This document shows positions 43,885 to 54,989 of a stretch of DNA of 64,000 bases, in pieces. The stretch spans positions 62,001 to 126,000 of the forward strand of contig JAGUCH010000010.1 of assembly GCA_019096065.1 (NCBI GenBank). Reading direction: 5' to 3'. The number at the start of each line of letters is the position of its first letter. Positions within the stretch are counted from its first letter, which is position 1. The notes under the pieces are model-generated. The model did not search any database, was not told the DNA's origin, and was given only the letters and a program-made list of their open reading frames with translations. The DNA comes from Paracyclopina nana (lineage: Eukaryota > Arthropoda > Copepoda > Cyclopoida > Cyclopettidae). The translations under genes were made by a program, and so were the position numbers.

Positions 43885-44535
43885 GTCTCACTACGAGCTC
43901 GGCACTGCTGAAATCAACTCGGAGCCGGCCATTTTGGACTAAGGGAAACACAAGCTCAGGGGCCTTGGACTTTTGCAAAAACTCAGGCTTGGCTTGGAGA
44001 CTTGGCGCTGCCAAAATCGACTCGGGAGCCGGCCAATTTTGGATGGGAATGCAAGTTTGGATTCGAATAAGACAAGCTCAGGGGCCATGGACTTGGACAA
44101 ACACTCAGGCTTGGAGACTACGAGCTTGGCGCTGCCGAAATCGACTCGGGAGCCGGCCAATTTTGGACGGGAATGCAAGTTTGGATCGAATAAGACAAGC
44201 TCAGGGGCCTTGGACTTTGGCAAAAACTCAGGCTTGGCTTGGAGACTACGAGCTCGGCGCTGCCGAAATCGACTCGGGAGCCGGCCAATTTTGGACAGGA
44301 ATGCAAGTTTGGACTCGAATAAGACAAGCTCAGGGGCCTTGGACTTTGGCAAAAACTCAGGCTTGGCTTGGAGACTACGAGCTCGGCGCTGCCGAAATCG
44401 ACTCGGGAGCCGGCCAATTTTGGATGGGAATGCAAGTTTGGATTCGAATAAGACAAGCTCAGGGGCCATGGACTTTGGCGAAAACTCAGGCTTGGAGACT
44501 ACGAGCTTGGCGCTGCCGAAATCGACTCGACGATT
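43885..44535. repeat. GC-rich minisatellite, ~104-129 bp period, ~5.5 copies
   Basis: GGAGCCGGCCAATTTTGG recurs at 43921, 44025, 44149, 44277 and 44406, i.e. steps of 104, 124, 128 and 129. Other fixed blocks are GACTACGAGCTCGGCGCTGC and AAACTCAGGCTTGG. The later unit length is a multiple of three and stop-free, producing long open frames on both strands (43668-44633 and its complement) that are not evidence of a gene. GC content contrasts with the flanks. Confidence 0.9.
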
Positions 44536-45508
44536 ATTTAAAGTGCAGAATTGCAACTAACAATGACAAATACAATATTTTTATTGTAAAACATGTCCGT
44601 TTCAATTATATTGCCATATCGAGGTTGCTATGAGGCTGCGAGGTCAAAAAGGATCAGCATTTGAAGGTATCAAATTCTTAAAAAACTTCTCCATTAACTC
44701 GAGACGTAAAGCATTAAAAAAGGTTGAATCGATCACTTCAATTGTTGTTCGTTCTGATACGGTACAATACCGGTGTTTTTTTTGCAACATTTTATGTACA
44801 AATAATGTATTTAAAAAGTAGTAGAAATGTAGTAAAAACAGCTGACATCAACATTTCTTTCTAACATTTCAGCGGCATTTTTATACCATAGGAGCCGATA
44901 TTTTTTGAGATAATGGAGTAAATTAATGTCCATGTTTTCCGTGCGACAGCTGCAATTCTCACTCAAATTGGTCAAGTGGGGGAAACAACGTCAATAAAGA
45001 GTCTATAAATGTAATGTTAGTACATTTAATTATTTGACGACATTTTGTCAAATTTGTCAACTTAAGGAATTCCTTAAGTTGACGATGAACCATCAAATTT
45101 GACAACAAGTTCCAATAAGTTCAATTGAGAAATGACAACATTTTTTTGACAACATTTTTGTGGTGCTGTATTGGAATGCAAACAAGGATGACACATGGTC
45201 AATGGTTATGCAATACCTTTGATATTTTGTATTCATGGAATTTTCACTCTGCTCACTGAGTCAGCTGACTCCCAATCATCTTTTCCATTCATTTTCTGCC
45301 CCCAAATGAAAGGCTGTCAATGCTAAAAGCTTCAGGGCCAAATTACCATTTTTCTTCTTGGAAAAATTCAGGCTTTTTGCCCAAAGGACTTGAACCAACT
45401 TATTCAATTGACAATGGAATTCATTCATTTCATTAAAGCAAAAACTGTTGAAACATTTTTTGATTACAATTGACTCATTTCAAGTATTTACCTTAAAACG
45501 TACTTTGC
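44536..45508. other. Unassigned AT-rich spacer
   Basis: No gene. A palindromic TTAAGGAATTCCTTAA lies near 45061-45077, inside a longer inverted stretch around GTCAACTTAAGG and CCTTAAGTTGAC. Confidence 0.4.
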
Positions 45509-45509
45509 A

Positions 45510-46305
45510 ACATTTTGACGCTCTTTTTACATTTTTAAGGGATTTTTCCACATTTCTTTTTCTCATTTAGCTTTTTAGGCTGTTCTCATATTGCTGCTAA
45601 AAGCAACGCAAAGCTCACAAAAGCTAAACAAAAGCTCATCATTTGAAGCAAAGCGCTTTGCTTAAAAATGAACGATAAAACTGGTTTGGATACTTAACTT
45701 TTCGCACAACATTTGAAAAATAAAACTGGTTAAAGTCGTTCAATTTCACTCAGCATTAAAAAGCAAAGCAGCTGTTCTGATAAAATGCTGAACAATAAAA
45801 CTGGTTTAGTTGCTTAATTTCACTTAATTTGAGCAACTAAACCAGTTTTATTTTTCAACATTTGAAGCAAAGCAGCTGCTTCACTTCAAATGTTGAGCCA
45901 AACGTTATGCAGCCAAACCAGTTTTCATTGTTCAACATTTGGAGTCAAGCAGCTGCTTTGCTTCAAATGTTGAAAAATAAAACTGGTTTAGTTGCTCAAT
46001 TTAAGCGAAATTAACCAACTAAACCAGTTTTATCGTTGAAATGCTGAAACATAAAACAGGTTCAGTTGCTCAATTTTGAAGCGAAGCAGCTGCTTTGATA
46101 AAATGTCGAACGATAAAACTGGTTTTGTTGCTTAGTTTGGCTCAACATTTTAACATCACTGTGCTTTGCTTCAAATGTTACGCATTTGTTTAGCTTTCGT
46201 GAGCTTTACTTTGCTTTTTGCAGCACCATGAGAACGGCCTAAAAAGCTACATGAGAAAAAGAAATGTCGAAAAATCCCTGAAAAATGCAAAAAGTGTCGA
46301 AATTT
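45510..46305. mobile_element. ~795-bp fold-back element with ~150-bp terminal inverted repeats
   Basis: The left end (ATTTTGACGCTCTTTTTACA, then GGGATTTTTCCACATTTC and AGCTTTTTAGGC) is mirrored at the right (46160-46305) with about 85 % identity over about 150 bp. The interior has repeated AACTGGTTTAGTTGCTCAAT and its reverse complement alternating, plus AACATTTGAAGCAAAGC blocks, so many nested hairpins are possible. No protein-coding frame. Target duplication not resolved. Confidence 0.78.
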
Positions 46306-46490
46306 TAATACCAATTGGGGTCAGCAATTAAAGATTTGTTGCCACATTCCTGGTTGGCCCAAAAGTGGCAATTAAAGACATATTTGACCATGACCAGCTT
46401 TGGCAAGAATTTGTTGTTTTTCAGCCGTAAACAGCAATGATCAACCCACCAATTATCCTTATTTTCGCCTCCTTTTGTTTGGTATCTCAG

Positions 46491-47291
46491 CGTCGGTTTG
46501 TCTGCCTCAATCAGCAGGACATCCGCGCAAGCGCGCGCGCGCGCGCAGCCACCCAGCTACAAAGTTGACCGGTATGCCGACACGCAACGGACACTTCTGA
46601 CCTTCAGGGTGATTTTCATTGTTTTTATGAATGATAAACGGCCTATATTAAGTAAGCTAAGGCTTATTATTGTGAAGCCTTAAATAGGCTAATTTAAAAA
46701 TGGCTTATTTTCAGTATTAAGCAAAATAAGGCAAACTTGAGGCTTTTTTGTGATACATTTCATTTATTGTTCAATTAAGTATATTCAATTAAGTACTAAG
46801 TTTATTAAGTCAACAAAATTTAGGCTTTGTCAGCCAAATATTTCTTTCTCTTTTTAAGTCAATTTAAGGCTAAGCACTAGATTTATTAAGTCACCCAAAT
46901 TAAGGCTTTTTCAGCCAAAAAAAAAGCTTTTTTCTTTTTCAAGTCAACTTAAGGCTAAGCATTAAGTTTATTAAGTCAACTAAATTAAGGCTTTTTCAGC
47001 CAAATAAAAAAAGCCTTTTTTTCTAAGCCGACTTAAGGCTAAGCATTAAGTTAAGTCACCCAAATTAAGGCTTTTTCAGCCAAATAAGAAACCCTCCTTT
47101 TTCTATTTTAAGTCAATTTAAGGCTTAGATAAAAGCTGAAAAAGACAGGTCAATTTCCAGGCCAAGTTTCATGAAACTTATAGTCTCATTTTTTTCGGAT
47201 TTTCAGGAGTCTGGTTTTATTGGCATCACTCTTCTTTTCTCAATTGGTTGGCAGCAGCAGCAGCACGTGGTGTGGTCAATTTTGAATAAAG
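46491..47291 (+). other. Pair of weak exon candidates (46491-46608, 47207-47291)
   Basis: Candidate 1 follows GGTATCTCAG and reads VGLSASISRTSAQ, then PPSYKVDRYADTQRTLLTFR. Candidate 2 follows GGATTTTCAG and reads ESGFIGITLLFSIGW to a GT donor at 47292. Both are in phase 0 with each other, and the sequence between them is largely a TTAAGG array, as in real introns here. But the first contains a (CG)n run, the donor AGG|GTGATT is poor, and no domain is recognised. Confidence 0.2.
46640..47130. repeat. AAATTAAGGCTTTTTCAGCCAAATAA array
   Basis: Units of about 75-90 bp composed of TTAAGTCAACTTAAGGCTAAGC, then ATTAAGTTTATTAAGTCA and TTAAGGCTTTTTCAGCCAAA; four to five diverged copies. Confidence 0.75.
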
Positions 47292-47559
47292 GTGCGATGA
47301 TGAATGATGATTATCCATATCGAATGAGTAGTAAATTCAGCAGTTGTGAAAATTGTCACCACAACAGAGCAATTCTTCGTCCTTTGTGTAGCGCAGACGG
47401 GACGGCGCCTGCCAAAAATCCCTTTACCAAAAACCGCCCAAAGATAAAGATTCAAACTTTGATTTTGGGCAAAAATGACTCAATACTAGTTTTTTTTAAA
47501 CAATATTAATTGAAAAAAAAAAAAAGAATTTTTTCATTTGAAGTTTTTAAATTGTTAGT

Positions 47560-48260
47560 TAAAATGTCTCCTGTAAGCCTACTCTAAGTCTGCTTTTATT
47601 CTGCTTTAAGTCTACTGAAAGTTAGCTTTAAGTTCCTTTAAGGTCTTTTTATAAATCTCTTTTAAAGCTACTTAAAGTCTATTTAAATAGAATTTATAGT
47701 CTATTTTAAGGCTACTTGAAATCTATTTTAATGACCCAACTTAAAATACTATTTTATATACTGTAATACGATTTTAAAACAGACTTTAAAAATTCATTTC
47801 TTGTGAGTTGCACCTTAAAGTCTATTTAAAGTCTACTTAAGGTTCAAACTTTAAGTTCTTTAGTCTTTATTTTAATTGGCTACTTAAAATTTATGTTTAA
47901 GACAAATTAAAGTTTATCTTAAGACAGCTTAGAGTCTATTGGAAGTCTACTGGCTAAGGCTAACTTTGGAATGATTCTTTAGTTCTGGTTTAAGGCTACT
48001 TTAAGTCTACGTATAGTATTTACCATGAATCAACTTTAAGTCTACTTCTGCCTCGAGACTTCTTTTTTAAGTCTACTGTAAATCGTATTACTGTAAGAAT
48101 TATCTTAAGTCTATTTTTTAGTCTATATTTTAAGATAACTAAAAATCCATTTAAAGTCTACTGAAGGTTACCTTTAAGTTCTTTAGGTCTATTTTAAGGC
48201 TACTTTAAGTCTACCATTAATACTTAAAATCTACTTTAAGTCTTTTTAAAGGAAGTATTA
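47560..48260. repeat. CTTTAAGTCTACTTTAAGG array
   Basis: Degenerate 18-25 bp units on AAGTCTACTTTAAG; one of the least regular arrays of the window. Confidence 0.75.
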
Positions 48261-48289
48261 TATTTATTTAATTATGGACAGGGTTTATT

Positions 48290-48730
48290 TTTAGTGTTGG
48301 TCGCAAATTGCGGAAATTCCGCCATCTTCCAAGAATGTGACCCGTACGCCCATGCGCGCGCGCGCATGCGCCCATTCAGCAATTTTAAAGCCGCTTAAGA
48401 AATCAAACTTCTTCATTCGGTCTCCCCTTTCAAGAATTAAGCAAAAACTGTGAACTATTTTCTCATCACCGCGGAGCGAGAGTAATTAGCGCGAAGCGCG
48501 CGTTTTTGCCACCTTTTCAAAGTTGGCGGGAAAATTCAAACGCATTCCGCGAGAAGTGTGACAAAAATGGCGACCACCTAGAGAGACAAAAGGATTTATT
48601 CCGCGCAACACAGCCGCCATTTTGTTTTTGTCGCTCCATTATTTCTTAATTCCACAAAGAATCTGAGAAATCAAGATGCTCCATTTGAATTTCCCGCCCT
48701 TTCGGCGACATTCCGCCAAAGCAAATAATA
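48290..48730. promoter_or_regulatory. CpG-rich patch with E2F-like and YY1-like sites
   Basis: GC and CpG rise sharply: GCGCGCGCGCGCATGCGC near 48354, GCGCGAAGCGCGCG near 48490. TTGGCGGGAAAA near 48522 fits an E2F site, and CAAAAATGGCGACC (48552) and GCCGCCATTTTG (48612) fit YY1 sites in opposite orientations. Such patches usually mark promoters, yet I see no coding exon immediately downstream. Orientation unknown. Confidence 0.4.
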
Positions 48731-48939
48731 ATGGAAGAAGTTGACAAATTCCGTAATTGCAATCTTAAGCCTAATTGAAACATAACTGAGAGCAAATTGA
48801 AATCTCATCTCTTGATTTCAATTTAGGCAAAAATGCTGCTAAATTCCGAATGATTTGAATTTTTTCCTTTAATGAAAGATTCGCGAAAAGGAATTTTGTT
48901 AAAGTGCGAAATCCAAATTGCCCTTTTTAAAGATTGATT

Positions 48940-49345
48940 CAAATTTGATTAGGTATGAATCAAATTTGACTGAAATAATTCAAATTTGATTGAAATAAGT
49001 CAAATTTGGTTTAATAAAAATCAAATTTGGCTGAAATTAGTCAAATTTGACTGAAATTAGTCAAATTTGATTGAAATTAGTCAAATTTGGTTGAAATTAG
49101 TCAAATTTGACTGATATTAGTCAAATTTGACTGATATTAGTCAAATTTGACTGATTTTAGTCAAATTTGTCTGAAATTAGTTTATATTGATCAAAATAAT
49201 TCAAATTTGACTGACATTAGTTTAATTTGATCAAAATCAGTCAAATTTGACTGAAATTAGTTTAATTTGACTGAAATTAGTCAAATTTGACTGAAATAAG
49301 CCAAATTTGATTTAATTTTAGTCAAAGTTTATAATAATAAAGATT
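48940..49345. repeat. GTCAAATTTGACTGAAATTA 20-bp array
   Basis: About 18 units of TTAGTCAAATTTGACTGAAA, containing the same CAAATTTGA palindrome as the Lhx1/5 introns. Confidence 0.9.
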
Positions 49346-50500
49346 TGATTAAATATGAGTCAAATATGGAGACTTTTACGAATTGACTGGTAAAATGGGA
49401 AATTCCAGTTTTTGGCCTTTGTTCGAAACAAAAATTGACTGACCTTTTATTTTTAAAGGCCGATTTAGATAACTTACATCAAGCTAAAAACAGACTTGAT
49501 TTGAGTTCGTTTAAAAAAGGTCAAATTAACCAGACAAAGAAAAGAGGAATTCCAAGCAAATAAAGAAGATTTTTTTTGCAGTGTTCACTTAAACAATTTG
49601 AATATTTATGCTATTCATAAAGTGCACAGTGGATTTTTTTATTTTTACGCGCGCATAAATTCACTAGTATGCACACCCGCGAATCTGCTTAAAGTCCAAT
49701 TATCAAAAAAGCGACTTATTTAAAAAAAAAATATCATGCTGCAATTTGGCGGATTATTTGATAAAACTTCAATCATAAAAAATGAATTTTTTTAAAGTAC
49801 CTAAAAATTGCCTTGTTGACTTTAGGTGAAATATTTGTTGAAAAATGTGTGATAACAGTGTAATTTAAAAAAATGATTTTTTAAATTTTTTTTAATGAAA
49901 AGAATACCGAAAAATTGTTGAGAATAGTTTTCTTTCGGTTTTTCCGACAAAATTGGGCAAATTTCAAGGAAGAATTCGGCTTTAAAAAAGTGCATTTTCT
50001 TATGTAGGCGCCTTTGTGCTTTATGTTGTCATCCTTTTAGAGTAACAATCAATAAGTGCATTAATTGTAGACCTTTTTTGCGCTCCCTTTTTTTTAAAGC
50101 ATGGTCAGTGCAAATTCAAAATGGGACTGACTTAACCAGTCATTAGCATTCTTTCACTGCAAAAAAACCGGCCTCAATTTGGTCACTTTAAATAAAACCC
50201 AGCAAAAAATTTGCTCATTTTTTTATTATTTTGCAAAAAATCCATGATCCAATAATTCTAAAAATAAATTTTTAAGGCCGAAAATGGCTTGAGCGTTAAA
50301 ATTGACAATAATAATCCAGAAACGAAAAAACCGTTAACGCTATTTATTTCATATTTAAAAAAAGTTGCGAAATCAAGGGTTGCGTGGTTTTGTTTACATT
50401 TCAGTTTTTTAAGAATGCGCCGCGCGATTTTTCGCGAAGTGAATTTCGAAAACAAAAAAGTGCCGAAATAGTGAAAAGAATACGGAAATCGCTTTTAAGG
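49346..50500. other. Unassigned AT-rich spacer
   Basis: No gene. An isolated CACAGTGG at 49625 resembles a transposon end. Confidence 0.4.
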
Positions 50501-51010
50501 TAGGACAATGATCCGTTACTAGTTCCCGTCGAGTTCTTGAGTTCCCCGTTAAGTTCCCAAATTGACCGTTAATTCGGCAAAATCCGCGAAACATTTGTGT
50601 GAGTGCAAAATTGACGTTAAGTTCTCTGAATAACCGTTAACTTTCATTTAGCCTCCGTTAATCCCATTGCCGTTAAAGTGTAAGTCACTGGAACTTCCGT
50701 AATTTCAAATTTTCCGTTAAGTTCACTGACTCAACGTTGGACTTGACATGAAGAAATCGCCGTATTTGACGTAATTTCAAAATTGCCGTCAAGTTCACTG
50801 AGTTACCGTAGCAAGTAGCTATGTCTGAGATAATCCGTTTTCCGTAAAGTTGTTCAGTTCACTGTCAAATCGCCGTATTTTCATCAAGTTGCAGAAATTA
50901 CCGTTATTACGAAATTGCCGTTTTCAGGACTTCTTAACAAAGTCAAGACTTCTAAAACGGCACCTTGCCGTTAAGTCCTTAAGGTCACCGTTAAATCTAG
51001 GCGCCTTAAG
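50501..51010. repeat. Loose CCGTTAAGTTC array
   Basis: Scattered ACCGTTAA and CCGTTAAGTTCACTGA words at irregular spacing (about 20-40 bp), grading into the perfect 10-bp array after 51070. Confidence 0.65.
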
Positions 51011-51071
51011 ATCTTAATTTTAAGTCATTCATGAAGTCCGCCAATTCTTTCTATTCACCTCACTGTTATGA

Positions 51072-51320
51072 TGTTCCGTAACGTCCCATAACGTTCCTTA
51101 ACGTCCCATAACGTTCCGTAACGTTCCGTAACGTTCCGTAACGTTCCTTAACGTTCCGTAACGTTCCGTAACGTTCCGTAACGTTCCGTAACGTTCCGTA
51201 ACGTTCCGTAACGTTCCGTAACGTTCCGTAACGTTCCGTAACGTTCCGTAACGTTCCGTAACGTTCCGTAACGTTCCGTAACGTCCCATAACGTCCCATA
51301 ACGTCCCATAACGTTCAGTT
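51072..51320. repeat. ACGTTCCGTA 10-bp satellite, ~24 copies
   Basis: Almost invariant 10-bp unit (AACGTTCCGT), with CCCAT variants only at both edges. It is the most homogeneous array in the window, implying recent expansion. The 10-bp period reads through in all frames, giving spurious RYGTLRNVTE peptides. One helical turn per unit would place AACGTT on one face of the DNA. Confidence 0.95.
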
Positions 51321-51985
51321 AAGTCCTTTTTGTTTCTACGTTCTTCAAAGTCTTTTCTATGTCGTTTTTATGTTCTTAAGTCTTTTTTAAGTCTTTTTAA
51401 GTACTTGAGTCATAAAATTGGCCCACTAATCCACTTGTGTTTATCCAAAATTTGAAGTCTTTTCAAGTCATTAAGTTGAGCTATTCTAAAGGTTTTTTTT
51501 TTAAATTTTAACGGTCTGTCATTAGTTCAATGGGTCAAGGCAAAGAGGAGAATGGCGACAAATGTCTGAAATTGCGGTCAAAAAGTGGGCACAGATCGAT
51601 GGTTTTGTCTGTGGCTGAGTGACAGATCGTGAGAGATGCGGACTGACTTTTTTGTGGTCTAATTTCCCAACGACGGCAATTTTTCCCGCCACCACGACGA
51701 CGAAAAAAAAAACTCCAGCTGAGCCTGAAAAAATTGACCATGTCAACCTCATTTCGGACAAAAAGACACTTTTTTCCTTGGGCACCTGCTGAGACACACT
51801 GACTGAGAAAAATGGGACTGAGACGCAATTTACTGAGACAATTTTCTCAAAGCTGAAGCATCGCTGTTGAAATTCTAAAAATGTTATTAATATTTTGGCC
51901 ACTTTTAAATGCTTTTAGCTCTATTTAATTTTTTTTGGGTGAAATTGATATTTAAAAAACATTAGAAAGACTTTGCTTTTTAAAG
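51321..51985. other. Spacer with TTAAGTC words and an unassigned island
   Basis: The island at 51530-51850 has a 126-codon open frame on the minus strand without recognisable features. No gene asserted. Confidence 0.35.
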
Positions 51986-51989
51986 AGTG

Positions 51990-53310
51990 AATTGGCAAAA
52001 TTAGCATGAGACACTTTGTCTCATTAAGAATTCATAGTGTCTCATTAGGCAAGTTATGTCCCGAAATTGGGTGTGAAACCCTAATTTAGCTAATTTTTAG
52101 TCTCAAAATTCAACAATATTTTAATGTATCGGTCAAATTAGTGTGTGACACTTTGTCTCATTAAGATTCATAGTGTCTCATTTGGCAAGTTATGTCCCAA
52201 AATTGGTTGTGAAACCCTATTTTTGCAAAGTTTTTGTCTCAAAAATCAACTAATACGCTCAATGTTAATGTATCTGCAAAAGTAGTATGAGACACTTTGT
52301 CTCATTAAGATTCATGGTGTCTCATTAGGGAAGCCATGTCCCATTATTGGGCATAAAACCCTTTTTTACAAATGTTTTGAGAATTTCAATGAAATGGCAA
52401 AATTAAAATGAGACAATTAAGATTCATAGTGTCTCATTACACAAAAATGAAAGAATTTTTTTATTTACTTAATAATCAACAAGTACGCTCTTTTTCAATG
52501 TAGTGCCAATTTTGGTTTGAGACATTTTGTCTCATCGAAGCTCATTGAGTATCATAGAACCAAGTATGTGGATGTGTTTGATCTGCCCTTAAATGACCAT
52601 GACAGCCGTACCAATTATTTTGTTTTCGACTTTTTGACGCAAAAAATCCCGTCGCCGCCATTTTGTCAATGAGCCCCCCGAAAATATTTGTAACATGGGA
52701 TAAATTCCCAATGGGGCTTTCGTCTTTGTCCATCTGTCGTCGTTTTAGGCTGCGTTCATCTGCGGAATATTAGGGAAACAAAAGTGAAAATGTCATGGCT
52801 TTCATTGACATTTTTGTGCAGCTCAAACACATCTACATACGTTGTTCCATGAGACTCAATGACTTTTGATGAGACTAAATGTCTCATTTCAATTTTGGCG
52901 CTACATTGATAAAGAGCGTTTATTTTAATTTATGATAATATAACAATGGTTTAATTCTTAATTTTGGCGCACTTTTTATGCGTTGATATATTTTGAATTT
53001 TTAATGGGACAAAATGTCCCATACTAACGTTGCAAACACATTTTAAGAATAATAGTGTATTTTATTCATTTTTGCGCTTACAAGCTTTAATTGAAGGGTT
53101 TCATGCCCAATTTTGGGACACGTTTTTACTAATGGGACATTATTCATTTTTAATGGGACACAATGTCCCAAACTAATTTTACTACTACTTTTTTAAAAGT
53201 AGCATATAATGTCATTTTTGCATATAAAAAAATTTAAAAAAATGTTTCATGCCCAATTTTGGGACATGCTTTGCCCAATGAGACAAAATGAGTGCTACTG
53301 AGACAAACTC
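51990..53310. mobile_element. ~1.3-kb fold-back element with internally repeated arms
   Basis: The left arm (51990-52605) carries about four ~120-bp units (GAGACACTTTGTCTCATTAA, then TAGTGTCTCATTAGGCAAG, TTATGTCCCAAAATTGGG and GTGAAACCC). The right arm (about 52790-53310) holds the reverse-complement family, with GGGACAAAATGTCCCAT and GGGTTTCATGCCCAATTTTG. The inner edges also pair: GTATGTGGATGTGTTTGATC against its mirror near 52820-52850. The loop of about 185 bp includes GCCGCCATTTTG. Arms are diverged, so it is older than the element at 59.6 kb. Confidence 0.75.
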
Positions 53311-53599
53311 TGTAAAATGAAATGGGGCAGGTGAACCGGTCCTTTTTCGTGGGCTATGGCACGAGTCTTGACTAGTCATTACATAGGATATATTCACACA
53401 TCTGTTCAGCTTGGCGAGTTATGGACCGTGCTAAATGCTTCTTTGATACTACAATGGAAATTTATGGACCCTCAACTGATGATAAAATTGGCTTGACTGC
53501 TGAAAAATTGCTGGGTGATGTTGCCTAAATAGTCCGCGCGCGATACACTTCATTAGCAGCGTTAAATTCACGCATTTGGACGCTGAAAATCGACAAAAA

Positions 53600-53835
53600 A
53601 ATCGCCCCAAATTTGAAAAGAGTCCCAAATTTGAAAAGAGTCCCAAATTTGAAAAGAGTCCCAAATTTGAAAAGAGTCCCAAATTTGAAAAGAGTCCCAA
53701 ATTTGAAAAGAGTCCCAAATTTGAAAAGAGTCCCAAATTTGAAAAAAAGAGTCCCAAATTTGAAAAGAGTCCCAAATTTGAAAAAAAGAGTCCCAAATTT
53801 GAAAAGAGTCCCAAATTTGAAACGAGTCCATATTT
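53600..53835. repeat. CCCAAATTTGAAAAGAGT 18-bp array
   Basis: About 12-13 nearly identical 18-mers with two 3-bp (AAA) expansions. The period is a multiple of three and stop-free, so frames on both strands look protein-like (SPKFEK; FSNLGL/SFQIWD). These are repeat artefacts. Confidence 0.94.
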
Positions 53836-53959
53836 ACTGAGAGTCCTACTATATTTGCTAGTCCCAAATTTTCTGAGAAGTTGGAAGTCAAACCAAAAAT
53901 GGATAGGTGTCCCGATAGTACCAAGAGTCCCATAAAAAAGCAAAAATATTAGAGTCGTG

Positions 53960-54470
53960 TATGTCGTGTCCCAAAGAGTGCTTTGTATCCCAAAGGGAGA
54001 TTAGTGTCCCAAAGGGTGCTTAGTGTCCCAAAGGGAGCTTTTTTGTCCAATATCAAGCTGTGTGTCCCAAATGGTATGAAGTGTCCCAAAGGATGCTTAG
54101 TGTTCCAAAGGGGGACAAGTGTTGTAAATGTTACATAGTGTCCCAAAGGGTGATATGTGTCCCATAGGATGCTGGGCGTCCTTAAGGGTGCTTAATGTCC
54201 CAAAGGGTGATTTATGTCCCATAGGGTGCTCAGTGTTCTCAAGTGCATTAAGTGTCCCAGAGAGCGCTCGGTCTCCTTAAGGGTGCTTAGTGTCCCAAAG
54301 GGTACTAAAGTGTCCCAAAGGGTGCTTAGTGTCCCAAAGGGTGCTTAGTGTCCCAAAGGGTACTATAGTTACCTTAAGGACATTAAGTACTATAAAGGGT
54401 GCCACATGTCTCAAAAAGTCTCTTGGTGTCCCAAAGTGTACTGAAATCTGAAAAAGTGTCCCAAAACTTG
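53960..54470. repeat. GTGTCCCAAAGGGTGCTTA array
   Basis: About 20-25 degenerate 19-25 bp units; CCCAAAGGG is near-palindromic. The GTCCCAAA word links it to the preceding 18-bp array. Confidence 0.88.
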
Positions 54471-54985
54471 TTTCTTTCATTTCGAGGAATGTTTTTAAAG
54501 AAACTATTTGAAATACTAATGATTACATTTAAAATCTGAGAGGAAAAATGTGATTAGTTTGCTGTCTATTTTGCGGTTAGCTGAATAATCTGAGTCATTG
54601 AAGGAGGGCAGCCATAGGAAAATTATACTGGATTTCCCTTGAGACAAAAGCGATCCCATGGGACCATGCATGCAGCAGTTGTACCATGTAGATGGAGGGG
54701 ATTGTGTGATGAGAGATCGAGTCTTAAGCCCGAGCTGGGATAATGCTGTCAAAACGATCCCTGTAATACTCCACTACACAAAAATAATGCAGCTTTCTCT
54801 TTTTCCTTCTACTTTGGGATTTGCCTGCACACAGATTTCGGTCTCAAATTACACTTGTAATTTTACACTTGTAATTACGCCTGGGTTGTAAAACTGAGTT
54901 AAATGCGCTTTTTGCTCTCACATCAGCTGACGATGATGAAGCATTGATGCATATTTTCGTTTTTAGTCAATTTTTCAAATTAAGT
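54471..54985. other. Unassigned island
   Basis: Higher-complexity sequence. A + strand frame from an ATG at 54658 (77 codons) is coherent for about 40 residues but has no recognised domain or splice context. Not called. Confidence 0.3.
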
Positions 54986-54989
54986 CAAA

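Noticed and set aside
43668-44633. 321-codon plus frame and 205-codon minus frame
   Set aside because: Both run through the GC-rich minisatellite; simultaneous openness on both strands points to composition, not coding.
51066-51299. RYGTLRNVTE-repeat frames on the minus strand
   Set aside because: A 10-bp satellite read in three frames gives the same peptide; no coding signal.
53449-53943. 164- and 121-codon minus-strand frames (FSNLGL / SFQIWD repeats) and matching plus-strand SPKFEK frames
   Set aside because: Entirely produced by the stop-free 18-bp array; open on both strands in several frames, no splice or start context.
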